Below, piece after piece: positions 52,869-62,023 of a stretch of 64,000 bases of DNA (position 1 is its first letter; every line of letters starts with the position of its first letter). The translations under genes were made by a program, and so were the position numbers. The stretch comes from Nordella sp. HKS 07 (GTDB lineage: Bacteria > Pseudomonadota > Alphaproteobacteria > Rhizobiales > Aestuariivirgaceae): assembly GCF_011046735.1 (NCBI RefSeq), contig NZ_CP049258.1, forward strand, positions 5,660,001-5,724,000. Reading direction: 5' to 3'. The notes beneath the pieces are model-generated. The model did not search any database, had not been told where the DNA came from, and was given only the letters and a program-made list of their open reading frames with translations.

Positions 52869-53734
52869 TGCAACATGAATACCGGCCGCGCGCCGTCCTC
52901 AAGTACGGACTGGGTGCATCCTCCGAACAGGATCTCCCTGATTCTTGAGCGGCTGAATCCGCCCATCACCACGATATCCGCCTGCCTACGCAGGCTTGCC
53001 GACCAAAGCACCCTTACCGTTGGCCGATGACCACGGTCGTGGATCTCAAGCACCGGGTTAATTCCATGCCATCCGAGCTGATCGCTCAGCTCAGAGAGTG
53101 TGTCTGATGCTTTGTCGGCGTCCTCTGGAACATTGAGAAGAACAACCCTGTCCGCGGCCTTAAGCAATGGCAGGGCGGCGGTGAGCGCGCGCGCAGCAGC
53201 TGCCTGATCCTTCCACCATACCGCTATTGTGTCGAGTGTCATATCTCGGCAGTCATGTGGGACGATTAGAACCGGGCGCCCCGTTTCTGTCGCCAGGGCT
53301 TCAAGAAGGTTTCTTGACCAGGTGCGTTCAGCACTCGAGCGGCCGACAATAGTCAGATCGTGGGTGCGAGCTGCCTTGATCAAACCCTCAATGCCTGCGG
53401 TTATTGGATTGGAGCTCCAGTTTGCGGTCACTCTGTCCATGGCTGCTGCGTAAGACGCCTTCGGTATATTATTCATCTTACAGAAACGGCTCACGTGCGA
53501 GCGGGCATTCGCTATTGCGTCCTTGGCATTGAGCAGGGTCGTTCGGAGTGCGAGTTCTACGGCGTCGCCGCGTGCAAACTCGACATGAGGATTATAGTCC
53601 GCAGGATTTATCGCATTAATGGGACTGTGAAGGAAATCGATATGGGCATTCAACGGCTTAGCAATAGCATACGCAGCGCCGAGCACTGCATCGTCGGTTT
53701 TCGTCCCGCTGACAGCGACCAATATCGATTTCAT
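52865..53734 (-). CDS. Universal stress protein, two-domain
   Basis: A 289-aa protein. KSILVAVSGTKTDDAVLGAA begins domain 1; HDLTIVGRSSAERTWSRNLL closes it; TLDTIAVWWKDQAAAARALT begins domain 2 and DIVVMGGFSRSRIREILFGG, CTQSVLEDGARPVFMLH ends it. It is of the same tandem type as the other island Usp proteins. A FixK-type box lies 56 bp upstream of the ATG. Confidence 0.92.
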   Translation of the reverse strand: MKSILVAVSGTKTDDAVLGAAYAIAKPLNAHIDFLHSPINAINPADYNPHVEFARGDAVELALRTTLLNAKDAIANARSHVSRFCKMNNIPKASYAAAMDRVTANWSSNPITAGIEGLIKAARTHDLTIVGRSSAERTWSRNLLEALATETGRPVLIVPHDCRDMTLDTIAVWWKDQAAAARALTAALPLLKAADRVVLLNVPEDADKASDTLSELSDQLGWHGINPVLEIHDRGHRPTVRVLWSASLRRQADIVVMGGFSRSRIREILFGGCTQSVLEDGARPVFMLH

Positions 53735-53790
53735 GACTGCACCTTGTTAAACTCTAATGCCTACGTAACCAGAGTGTCGCTAGAATGATT

Positions 53791-53804
53791 TGATGCAAAT
53801 CAAA
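53791..53804. promoter_or_regulatory. FNR/FixK-type box (Usp 52865-53734)
   Basis: TTGATGCAAATCAA, 56 bp before the Usp start codon and 7 bp beyond the stop of the hybrid kinase gene. Confidence 0.82.
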
Positions 53805-53810
53805 CCCGCT

Positions 53811-55367
53811 TCACGGCGGTCCGTTGAGCACGGCGTCCAAAGCGCTGCGTAGATCAGCGAGCCGATATGGCTTACGAAGCAATTTTATACCGCCGAGATT
53901 CTCCGTCCGGAGGAGATCCTCGGCATAACCTGAAGTCAGCAATATCCGAATTCCGGGATATATTTCCCTTGCTTTTCTGGCAATGTCATATCCGGTAAGC
54001 CCTCCTGGCAGCATGAGATCGCTGAACAGCAAATCCACCTTGAGCCCGCTTTCAAGGAATCTGATAGCGCTCGCCCCATCTGACGATTCATAGATCTTGA
54101 ATCCGAGCGTCGCAAGGCGTGTAACCGTCAAATCACGGACACCGTCGTCGTCTTCGACAACAAGGACGGTTTCGCCGCGCCTTGGCGACGGTTCGGCATC
54201 AGCTGCAACTGCGGCATCCATCGTTCCGTTCGCCCGAGGCAAATAGATGTTTATAGTCGCTCCGTAACCAAGCTCGCTATAGATCGTCACATGGCCGCCA
54301 GACTGTTTGGCAAAGCCATAGACCATGCTAAGGCCAAGGCCGGTCCCGTGCCCCCTTGTCTTCGTCGTGAAGAACGGTTCGAAGGCGCGATCCCTGACTT
54401 CCGCCGGCATGCCGGTGCCAGTGTCGGAGATAGAAATTTGCACGTAGTCGCCATGCGGCAGTTCAATTGCGTCTCCGCTCTTGACTTCGTCCATGCGGAT
54501 ATTTCGTGTTTCGACGACAAGCTTCCCGCCCTTTGACATGGCGTCGCGTGCATTGATAGCTAAATTGACCAGAGAGCTTTCAGCCTGAGTGGGATCCACC
54601 TTTACCTGCCACAGGTCCGGCGAAAGGACGGTTGACAGTGAGATATGCTCACCCAGCGTGCGGCGAAGCATACTGGTGACATTCAGTACCAAGTCGTTAG
54701 TTTCAAGAATTTCCGGTTCAAGATGACTGCGTCTGGCAAATGCGAGAAGGCGGGACGTAAGCTTCGCTGCAAGGTCAGCGGCCTCCTGCGCATCTCTTAG
54801 CATTTTGTGCAAGTGCTCTCCCTGTACGCTCATCTCGATGAGCTCCAGATTTCCCGTGATCACGGTCAGGAGATTGTTGAAATCGTGGGCAATGCCGCCC
54901 GTCAGCTGGCCTATTGCCTCCAGTCGTTGCGCCTGGGCCAGCTTGCGTTCGCTTTCCAAAAGAGCTTCTTCGACTCGTCTACGGTCGCTGAGATTGGTGA
55001 TGATGCCGGCGAAATAACGCTTGCCCCCCGCAACAAACTCGCTGACCGACAAATCGAGCGGGAAGGTGGTCCCATCCTTGCGCTTGCCCATCACTTCCCG
55101 GCCGACGCCAATAATCTTTCGTCTTCCGGTGGAAAGATAGTTCGAAATATAGCTGTCATGCTCGTTGTGGAACGGTTCAGGCATCAGAATGCGAACATTC
55201 TGCCCAATCAACTCGTCTGCGTGATAGCCGAAAATCCGCTCCGTCGCCGGGTTGATCGAGTCGATCAAGCCACTGGTATCTATCGTGATTATGGCCGCGA
55301 CAGCCGAGTTCAGAATGGCCTCGAGCTTCGAGGCTTTTGGCCCGCCGTTCGGCAGTTTCTGTTGCAT
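53811..55367 (-). CDS. FixL-like PAS hybrid histidine kinase
   Basis: A 518-aa soluble protein: PAS (15-130), kinase (150-375), receiver (395-515). The PAS reads [20 protein letters not shown], then [20 protein letters not shown] and [10 protein letters not shown]. Aligned to Bradyrhizobium FixL, His70 matches the heme ligand His200, Ile85 matches Ile215 and Arg90 matches distal Arg220; His214 is Lys84 and Arg206 is Asn76. Kinase motifs: [51 protein letters not shown]. Receiver Asp in [11 protein letters not shown], Lys in [11 protein letters not shown]. It has no membrane segment and lies next to Usp genes. Confidence 0.9.
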   Translation of the reverse strand: MQQKLPNGGPKASKLEAILNSAVAAIITIDTSGLIDSINPATERIFGYHADELIGQNVRILMPEPFHNEHDSYISNYLSTGRRKIIGVGREVMGKRKDGTTFPLDLSVSEFVAGGKRYFAGIITNLSDRRRVEEALLESERKLAQAQRLEAIGQLTGGIAHDFNNLLTVITGNLELIEMSVQGEHLHKMLRDAQEAADLAAKLTSRLLAFARRSHLEPEILETNDLVLNVTSMLRRTLGEHISLSTVLSPDLWQVKVDPTQAESSLVNLAINARDAMSKGGKLVVETRNIRMDEVKSGDAIELPHGDYVQISISDTGTGMPAEVRDRAFEPFFTTKTRGHGTGLGLSMVYGFAKQSGGHVTIYSELGYGATINIYLPRANGTMDAAVAADAEPSPRRGETVLVVEDDDGVRDLTVTRLATLGFKIYESSDGASAIRFLESGLKVDLLFSDLMLPGGLTGYDIARKAREIYPGIRILLTSGYAEDLLRTENLGGIKLLRKPYRLADLRSALDAVLNGPP

Positions 55368-55444
55368 GATCCAGGCTGAATTTGAGCTCTATAGACCAGC
55401 GTAGCATTGGATTGGCCCCATGCGGTAGGGGAACTCAACAGCCG

Positions 55445-56292
55445 CTAATGGGACAGGAATAACGGCACATTGCAGTGCCGCAGAAGAGCCTGCGTCACGC
55501 CCCCCAGAATGAGCTCCCGTATCCGCGAATGCGCAAAACCACCCATCACGATCAGGTCGACAGCCGAGTGCTCGGCATACTGTCTGAACGCTTGGGCCAC
55601 GTTCGCCGTTATCCGCATGAATGGTCTTGGCAATAATCTTCACCTTGTGGGAAAGAAGGTGTTCGACCAGCCTTGCGCTAGGGATCGAACCAGATAGGTC
55701 TTTTTCACCCTCTATTTGGATCACCTCGACCATTTCCGCAATGTGCAGGATCGGCAACGCGTAAAAAAGCGCGCGCGCTGCTTTGCTGCTACCGTCCCAG
55801 GCAACAACAACACGCGGTGCACTGAATGAGGTGAAGCCAGGAGGCACAACGATGACAGGACGTCCACTATCCAACAGTGCTGCCTCTATCAGATCCCGGT
55901 CGATGTCGATTGCGTCGGATTCGCTGTCGAGAATGCACAAATCATGCAAGCGGGTTTCTCTGGTAAACCCTTCGACAAGCTTTAAACGCTTGAGCTGAGG
56001 CGAACTGACGGAAGCCGCAACGCCGATCGCGCGGGCCTGCTCGCTAATGCGTTCGGTCACCGTACGCGACAACTCCGCAACATGACGATTTTCGGAGGCC
56101 ACGAGCGCCAGCCACGATACCGCTGACAAATGAATGAGGCAAAGTAAGCTTCACCGACGGTGCATATACCGTAATTTGCGCACCTGCTAGCTTTGCGAGT
56201 GAAAGGCCATAGCTGATCGCGGCGGTCGGCTCATACTTGTTCTCTACCGACAGGCCGATGAGAATGTTCTCGATATTGTAAATTTGGCGCAT
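55445..56292 (-). pseudogene. Two-domain universal stress protein with two frameshifts
   Basis: From ATG 56292 (after AAAGGAGCGGCTTATGC) it encodes RQIYNIENILIGLSVENKYE and KLTLPHSFVSGIVAG; an extra base near 56115 shifts the frame to LVASENRHVAELSRTVTERI ... FTSFSAPRVVVAWDGSSKAA ... HKVKIIAKTIHADNG; a second shift near 55622 gives NVAQAFRQYAEHSAVDLIVM, GGFAHSRIRELILGGVTQAL ending NVPLFLSH. Repaired length about 282 aa. Both are one-base events. Confidence 0.85.
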
Positions 56293-56362
56293 AAGCCGCT
56301 CCTTTCGAAAGTCCGCAACACAGAAGGCGCCTGACACCTTTTTGCTCAGTTGGGTGAAAGCA

Positions 56363-57038
56363 TCACCTCCGATCAAACATACGGCGCACCTGCGGGCTGG
56401 CCGATGCGGCTTGGTTCTGCATGTTCTCGATCTGCAGCTCCTGGATCTCCGACAGCCTTTGCCACTGGTTGAACAGGAGGTGGTCGACCTTCTCCTGCAA
56501 GTGACGGACCTCAAGCTCCGCCTTCAGGTTGACGCGATAATCGTTGAGCGACCGCATCCGATCCTTGGCCTCTGCCTTCGCTGGCTCATCATGATGATGG
56601 GTGCCTGTATTGCGGCGATGCACAACAAGATGAGGTTGAGCAGAATGAAGGGGTAAGGATCGAAGCTATTGGTACTTGCGATATTTATCAGGATCCGAGA
56701 GCGAAGAAAATCAGGAAGCGCCAGCTTCCACCGAAATTGGCCAAATCATCCGAAACCCTCTCCGCGAGCGTGCGTCGGGCGCCATAGTCCTTTTCGATAT
56801 TTGCCGAGATCAAATCACCTTGGGCCACCTGCTGCTCTAGGTGGGAGAGTTCGCCGCGCTCGGCACGCAGCAGCTCCTCAACGTAGGCGGTACGATAGCG
56901 ACTGGCCTCTTGACGGCTGATCACTGCATCCGATGTCAGTGTGGGATGCTCCTTTCTGATCCTCTCGACGATGGCATGCCTCAGCAGTTCCTGCGGAACA
57001 GCTCCGAGGTGGGATAGGCGAGACCGCTGATTGCGCAT
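56363..57038 (-). pseudogene. DUF1003 membrane protein, multiply frameshifted
   Basis: The 5' part encodes VISRQEASRYRTAYVEELLR ... RTLAERVSDDLANFGGSWRF LIFF, then TGA TAA near 56693; another frame gives SFDPYPFILLNLILLCIAAI, QAPIIMMSQRRQ; the last frame gives AEAKDRMRSLNDYRVNLKAE, LEVRHLQEKVDHLLFNQWQR. Together they are a DUF1003 protein (two membrane helices, cytoplasmic coiled ends) with about three lesions, including loss of part of the first membrane helix. Confidence 0.85.
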
Positions 57039-57085
57039 TTCCGTTGTGCTCTGGGTGTTCGCTTCTTCACGTCACTTATCCCCCG

Positions 57086-57959
57086 TTACATCGTCAGGAC
57101 CGCAGCCCCGATCAACCGGCCCACGCGCAAGTCCGCCAGGGCCTGGTTAGCTTCAGCAAGTGGGTATGTGGAAACCTGCGTCTCAATCCCGATCTGCGGA
57201 ACCAGTCGGAAGAAGCTATCGCCGTCCACACGCGTCAAATTGGCGACGGAGACGATTTGGCGCTCTTCCCACAATAGTCTGTAGGGAAAGCTTGGAATAT
57301 CACTCATGTGAATGCCTGCACATACGACGCGGCCACCCTTGCGCACCGCCTTGAGCGCGCATGGTACGAGGGCACCGATCGGCGCAAAGATTATGGCCGC
57401 ATCGAGGAGCTCAGGGGGCGTCTCATCGGACGCGCCGGCCCAGACGGCTCCAAGTTGGCGCGCGAATGACTGGCTTTCCACATCGCCGGTGCGTGTGAAG
57501 GCGAAAATTCGTCTTCCTTCCGAGTTTGCGACTTGCGCGATGATATGGGCGGCAGCGCCGCCGTACAGTCCCAGGCGCTTAGCATCGCCGGCCCTCTGGC
57601 GGGGCAAAGACGTAGCGGGCGTCTGCGAGGGCGTGCGTTGCATATCCGCCATCCCGCGTGTAACCGGTGAACAGCGGATGGTCGCAGAGATTCTCGTGCC
57701 CGGCCACGCAATAAGCGCATTTGCCGCACGTGAAGCCGAGCCAAGAAGCGCCGACCCGCTGATGCAGCTCGAAGCTGCGGACGTTGGGGCCTAGTTCTTC
57801 TACATAGCCCACGATCTCGTGGCCGGTTACGAGAGGGAGCGGTGCCCTGGGCAATTCACCGTCGACAACATGAAGATCGGTCCGGCAAACACCGCAGGCA
57901 CTCACTCTGACACGAACCTCGCCACGTCGCGGAATGGGCATCGGGCGCTCGCGCATCAT
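57086..57959 (-). pseudogene. Zinc-dependent alcohol dehydrogenase, internally deleted
   Basis: The 5' part (from 57959) encodes the catalytic domain: VRVSACGVCRTDLHVVDGEL, TGHEIVGYVEELG, GFTCGKCAYCVAGHENLCDH (structural zinc Cys), YATHALADARYVFAPPEG. At about 57590 the frame breaks; downstream sequence resumes at AGDAKRLGLYGGAAAHIIAQ, the NAD-binding domain, and ends RVGRLIGAAVLTM. About 20-25 residues (the PLLCAGLIGY-type segment) are missing. Its ATG overlaps the stop of the preceding gene. Confidence 0.85.
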
Positions 57960-58249
57960 CAGCGGCTGCTAGCGACCGTCTCGTCTTCGCGAAGATCGGC
58001 GGCAAGGGCCTGTATGAAGTCCGCTTCGACCTTGTCGCGCGGGTCGCTGCGCATTTCTACGGCATGCCGGCTAGGCGATCCGCTCTCACAGACACGTCCC
58101 GGCCTGTCGCGGGCGAGCTCGGATGATTTCTCATGTATGTGGGCCGAGACGAATTTCCGGAACGTCTTGAAATGGTTGGGGCCAATGCGCTCGATATAGC
58201 GAACACGACCGCCATCCGCGATTATGTAGAGTGTCCTTGGTACGCGCAT
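57959..58249 (-). CDS. Host-attachment (BaeRF-like) family protein, probably truncated
   Basis: A 96-aa protein: VPRTLYIIADGGRVRYIERI, then ARDRPGRVCESGSPSRHAVE and VEADFIQALAADL. The order (strand with ADGxxxR, DRPGR-x-S linker, helix with F....A..L) matches the 'required for attachment to host cells' family, whose members are usually about 140-150 aa, so the C-terminal third appears lost. The FNR-type box at 58300 is 50 bp upstream. The role in this stress setting is unknown. Confidence 0.7.
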   Translation of the reverse strand: MRVPRTLYIIADGGRVRYIERIGPNHFKTFRKFVSAHIHEKSSELARDRPGRVCESGSPSRHAVEMRSDPRDKVEADFIQALAADLREDETVASSR

Positions 58250-58299
58250 GACGAGCCTCCTTTCTTGAATAACTTTGAGAGTGTTGGAAGAAAAGCGCT

Positions 58300-58313
58300 T
58301 TGATTTGGGTCAA
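58300..58313. promoter_or_regulatory. FNR/FixK-type box (attachment-type gene 57959-58249)
   Basis: TTGATTTGGGTCAA; half-sites TTGA and TCAA with six bases between. It lies 50 bp before the minus-strand start. Confidence 0.78.
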
Positions 58314-58780
58314 TTTTCACGGTGACCTCGCCGCGTCTCCATCGCCGCTAAAAGGCATCGAAATCAACTCACGATCTGGTCGTCGATATAGGCGAAATAC
58401 GCACGTTCTCGGTTCCTAGCGCGGGCCTGGCTGAAGTGCCGGACAGGATATAGGCGTCTGACCCAAGTCAGGGGCAGTTCGAGTCCCTGCGCCACAGATC
58501 TCTCGGGGATGGGCCATAGAGGCCGGTTAAATTCGCCGTGGCTGTCCTGCCGGGTGGTTGGCCGGCTAATCTAGATGAGGAAAGATAATTCTGAAAGACA
58601 TGGCGTTTCCGCCGCATGCTTCTATGTCAGCGTCGCCGGGCGTCCGACCCCAAGAAACAGGCCGCTTCTCAGTCTTTCCTGATAAGTTGGCAGGGAAGGA
58701 ATTCGCAATAGAGGTCCTATCGCGTGTTCTAGGGTTTTTGGCGCCCATATCGTGATGGCTCCTTACGTGCCGCCAACGCC
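58314..58780. other. Intergenic region with a degenerate promoter-like repeat
   Basis: About 470 bases without a gene. It contains the 72-nt repeat at 58427-58498; no intact gene follows that promoter-like unit. Confidence 0.5.
58427..58498 (+). repeat. 72-nt promoter-like repeat, orphan copy
   Basis: It is similar over its length to 61925-61996 (CTGGCT-AAGT-GCCG, GATATAGGCG, CAAGTCA, TCGAG-CCCTG-GCCA), roughly 80 percent by eye with one gap. It includes CTGACCCAAGTCAG (58458-58471), a decayed form of the FNR-type box in which both outer T/A positions changed in a compensating way. Confidence 0.75.
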
Positions 58781-59358
58781 TTAGGGCGAACGGTAACGTA
58801 GGCCAACTGAGATAGTGTCGACGCTGCCTTTGGAGGTGCCGGCATAGCGGATGCCGAAAGTTGTCTAGTCGACTGGGGCGTCCTCGACGAAAAGATGCGT
58901 ATAGCCAACGTCAATTGAAAGCCGTTCGTCATATTTGTAGCTTGCACCAACGCTAGTCCAAATACGGTCGGCATCCGGCAATCTCATCGACCGTGCTTGG
59001 TCAATTGTTGGTGTGATTTCATAGCTGAGACCGGCCCTGAACGTCAGATCATTGTTAATGTTGTAGTCGGCCCCGAGCGAGAAGATCCAACCATCCTCGT
59101 AGTTGAAAGTAAGGCTAGAACCAGCGGGCGAGCCCTTAAGCGGAACAATCTGCATGCGGCTCCAATTCGTCCACTCCATGCCAGCCATGACCGTGAACGT
59201 CTCGTTGACCCGTTGACGTACTCGGGGGCGGCAATGCCAGCAAAGCTCGAGCCCTCTCCGTACGCGGATTGCGTGCGAACGGCGAACCCTCCTGCCGCTG
59301 CCGTCGCGGCCACTGACGTTGTCGTCATCACGGTTGAGGCGAAAAGCAGGACGTTCAT
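58781..59358 (-). pseudogene. FadL/OmpP1-type outer membrane porin, internally deleted
   Basis: From ATG 59358 a signal peptide and AAGGFAVRTQSAYGEGSSFA GIAA, the conserved N-terminal plug of FadL porins. After about 45 codons the sequence jumps (near 59210) to the barrel end in another frame: VNETFTVMAGMEWTNWSRMQ, LGADYNINNDLTFRAGLSYE, LSIDVGYTHLFVED, then TAG at 58865-58867 and finally TTFGIRYAGTSKGSVDTISV GLRYR to 58781. Some 200-250 residues are missing and the 3' end has a further stop. Confidence 0.85.
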
Positions 59359-59693
59359 GCGGCATGTTCCCGGGCCTGACGGCCCGCCGCGATTGCTATG
59401 GTTGGGGATTTTGCAGCGCACCCTAAGCGATCATACAAGGTGCCCATTCCAGACAAAAGATCCTGCGATAGAGCGATAAGTGGCCGTGATTAAGGTGTTT
59501 CTTCCTTTTCAAAGCGCTTTAGACCCTGCGGTTCAGCGCTATCGGCATAGGCCGGGATGACCGTCTATGTGGTCATCAACGATGAGACAATAAGACGCCG
59601 ATGGACACACAATGACACAAACAAGCACAACTCCGACAACCGCAGTCGACGCAGTGAGGGCACTCTAGCCTAATGGAATTGAGGGAGGAATTA
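59359..59693. other. Intergenic region
   Basis: About 335 bases. The right end carries the ribosome site GAGGGAGGAATT of the next gene. Nothing else was recognised. Confidence 0.4.
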
Positions 59694-59909
59694 ATGTCGG
59701 AGCATAAGCTTCTGTTCTCGCTTGTCGTTCTTGCAAGCTTCGTGAGCTTGAGCTGGGTACTGATTGTCTATGTATTGTCCTTTCACGTCGCCCGCAGGCT
59801 CGTCGACGCACTCGATGTCGGCCAAGCGCCACGCCGCCGTGAGCTTCGCCACGTCCGGTACCCGGCGCTCCGCCATCCTCACGTGACGGGTACGTTGATT
59901 ACCCAATGA
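59694..59909 (+). CDS. Small single-pass membrane protein
   Basis: A 71-aa protein, MSEHKLLFSLVVLASFVSLS with a hydrophobic helix continuing WVLIVYVLSF, then a basic tail rich in Arg/His. The start at 59694 is set by GAGGGAGGAATTA directly before it. No family recognised. Confidence 0.5.
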   Translation: MSEHKLLFSLVVLASFVSLSWVLIVYVLSFHVARRLVDALDVGQAPRRRELRHVRYPALRHPHVTGTLITQ

Positions 59910-60041
59910 GCCTCGTCGACCACATTCGAATCGTCGCGACTGATGGCACAGTAGTGACCCGCTGCAAGGCGGGCTTCGTTCCATTCGGCCAGCGATGACA
60001 GGATGGCCATGGCACAGGCGATGGTTCTGGTTCGTGTGTCC

Positions 60042-60728
60042 CTATTCGCGGCCGGCGCACTGCCAAGTGCCTGGGGCAACCATACTTGCTGGCAATTTGG
60101 TCATTGCGTTGCCGCAGGCCTCGTTGAGTTGCGCCTCAGCCAGATTGATCACTCCCGACAAGTCCGTGTCGCGCAAGTCGGCAAATAGCAGTGTTGCATT
60201 TTTCATATTGGCTTGAGTAAGCGTTGCGCGCCGCAAATCGGCACGACCCAGAAATGCTCCACTGAGATCCGCGCGGGTCAAGTCAGCTCCAATGAGAATG
60301 GTTCGCCCCAGAGCCGCCTTCTGCACGTTGGCTCCTGTAAGTATCGCTTCCGTTAAGTTGGCGCGATCGAGACTCGCTCCTTCAAGCCTGGCGTCCCGAA
60401 GATCAGCGCCAGCGAGCAATGCTCGATCAAGCGTCGCCTTTTCAAGGAGGGCGCCAGTCAACATGGCCCCCTTGAGCTGGGCGCGGGCGAAATTTGCCTT
60501 CCTCAGATTAGCGTTGATGAAATTGGCGCCCGTGAGGTCGCTCCGGCTGAGATCGGCGTTTTCCAAGTTGGCGCCTCGAAAGTCATAGCCCGCCATCATG
60601 CGGTTTACTTTCGAACAGCCCGACCAATTCACCCCGGGAGCGGGATAGTCGGAGCAACCGGCGAAGCCTGCCCGCGGCGCGGCGCCAAATGTCACCACCA
60701 TAAACAGCGCAATTGCCCAGCGACGCAC
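60042..60728 (-). CDS. Secreted pentapeptide-repeat protein
   Basis: A 228-aa protein with a signal peptide ending near residue 23 (APRAGFA). From residue 45 to 195 it is built of A(D/N)LxX repeats: DFRGANLENADLSRSDLTGA, NFINANLRKANFARAQLKGA and onward. Such repeats fold as a four-sided right-handed beta helix. A Cys pair (C25 ... C38) and C-terminal Cys could form disulfides in the periplasm. Function unknown. Confidence 0.9.
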   Translation of the reverse strand: MRRWAIALFMVVTFGAAPRAGFAGCSDYPAPGVNWSGCSKVNRMMAGYDFRGANLENADLSRSDLTGANFINANLRKANFARAQLKGAMLTGALLEKATLDRALLAGADLRDARLEGASLDRANLTEAILTGANVQKAALGRTILIGADLTRADLSGAFLGRADLRRATLTQANMKNATLLFADLRDTDLSGVINLAEAQLNEACGNAMTKLPASMVAPGTWQCAGRE

Positions 60729-60851
60729 GCGAATTCTCCTATCTTCAATATTACAAGATTTCTCCCGCTGTTTGTCGTCCTAATCATAGCGCCACTTGCC
60801 ATTATCCCCAAATAGGCATATCTGCCGAAGATCCAGTTCTCAGAGGTTACG

Positions 60852-61835
60852 ATGGTGCTTGCGCACAGTCATGGGATGAGTTCGGGGATAGCGGTCGGCG
60901 CGCTATACCGCTATGTTTGGCACACGAGCCAATCCTCGCAAATACTTATCTGTATACTGACGATGGTACTGGCGCCGCTTCCGATGGCGTACCTCGAACT
61001 GCAGCGGCGCATGGTCGATGAGGCAGTTACGCAGCGAAACTTGCGCTTGTTAACGATACTCGGCACTGCCTATCTTGCTGTAATCTGCGTGAAATGTGCG
61101 TTCAAGTATACTCTCAACATGACAAAGGGTATCGCAATCGAAACAATCGCGCGCGATATCCGCTGCCGTGTGATGGTAAAGGCGGGCGAGATGTCCGGAG
61201 GGATAGAAAAGTCGCGAAGCCAGGTGACTGGCGCAACCCTAGTCTCGATATTGTCCGCGGAAACAGAAGATATGAGCGGCTTTGCTGGCGATGCCTTCGC
61301 GGTTCCGATGCTCAGCGGTGGTACCATACTCTACGTGGTCGGCTATCTCCTATGGGTGCAGCCTGAGATCGCCATGCTCGCGATAGTCGTTTATCTCCCC
61401 CAGATGGTGCTAGTACCAAGCATACAGCATAAGATTAACCGATTGGCTCGCTTGCGGATCAGACTTACGCGCTTCCTTGGTCATATTGCTGAGCATGGTG
61501 ACGAGCGGCATGAGCGGATTCTTCGAAATGCTGGAAGCGCGCTCATCGACCGACTCTATCAAGTGCGCGTCTGGATTTACTTGCGAAAATATTTCCTCTC
61601 AGAGCTTGGGAATTTTCTTGCAAACCTTGGGCCGTTGATAGTGGTAACCGTTGGGGGCTATCTCGTCATCACTGGCAAAACCGAGGTTGGAACGCTCGTC
61701 GTATTCATTTCCGGTCTACAACGGATCGCGGATCCATGGGACGAATTAGTTAATTTTTACCGCGCCATCTCCAATACGTCGGTTGCCTACGCAATGGTCA
61801 GTAGCAAACTCGGACCCATGCAGGGAGACTACTAA
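60852..61835 (+). CDS. ABC-transporter-type transmembrane domain protein without ATPase domain
   Basis: A 327-aa protein. About five to six hydrophobic segments with the ABC exporter type I layout (LPMAYLELQRRMVDEAVTQR, VVGYLLWVQPEIAMLAIVVY, GPLIVVTVGGYLVITGKTEV, GTLVVFISGLQRIADPWDEL). The frame stops after the last helix, and no nucleotide-binding domain follows in any frame before the Usp gene. Either the ATPase was lost or the family acts without it. Confidence 0.75.
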   Translation: MVLAHSHGMSSGIAVGALYRYVWHTSQSSQILICILTMVLAPLPMAYLELQRRMVDEAVTQRNLRLLTILGTAYLAVICVKCAFKYTLNMTKGIAIETIARDIRCRVMVKAGEMSGGIEKSRSQVTGATLVSILSAETEDMSGFAGDAFAVPMLSGGTILYVVGYLLWVQPEIAMLAIVVYLPQMVLVPSIQHKINRLARLRIRLTRFLGHIAEHGDERHERILRNAGSALIDRLYQVRVWIYLRKYFLSELGNFLANLGPLIVVTVGGYLVITGKTEVGTLVVFISGLQRIADPWDELVNFYRAISNTSVAYAMVSSKLGPMQGDY

Positions 61836-61924
61836 CCGTCAGCCGGCAGCTGACCCGGGTCAAGGCGGCAGGGATCATCAGTTTAATCGACACGCGTGCG
61901 TTCGAAGTGCCTGATATCGCGTCT

Positions 61925-61996
61925 CTGGCTAAAGTTGCCGAGCGGTATATAGGCGTTTGACGCAAGTCAAAGGCCGGTCGAGCCCCTGTGCCAGAA
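61925..61996 (+). repeat. 72-nt promoter-like repeat, functional-looking copy
   Basis: The counterpart of 58427-58498, with an intact FNR-type palindrome and an intact Usp gene 27 bp downstream. Confidence 0.75.
61957..61970. promoter_or_regulatory. FNR/FixK-type box (Usp 62024-62866)
   Basis: TTGACGCAAGTCAA, 53 bp before the Usp ATG on the plus strand. Confidence 0.82.
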
Positions 61997-62023
61997 TGCC
62001 GGCTGATTTTTCAGGGCCGTACC

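Noticed and set aside
58427-58498. tRNA relic (sequence resembling D-arm and TTCGAGTCC...GCCA)
   Set aside because: Neither this nor 61925-61996 folds into a T-arm or acceptor stem, and the central palindrome has only a 4-nt loop; a shared promoter unit explains both better.
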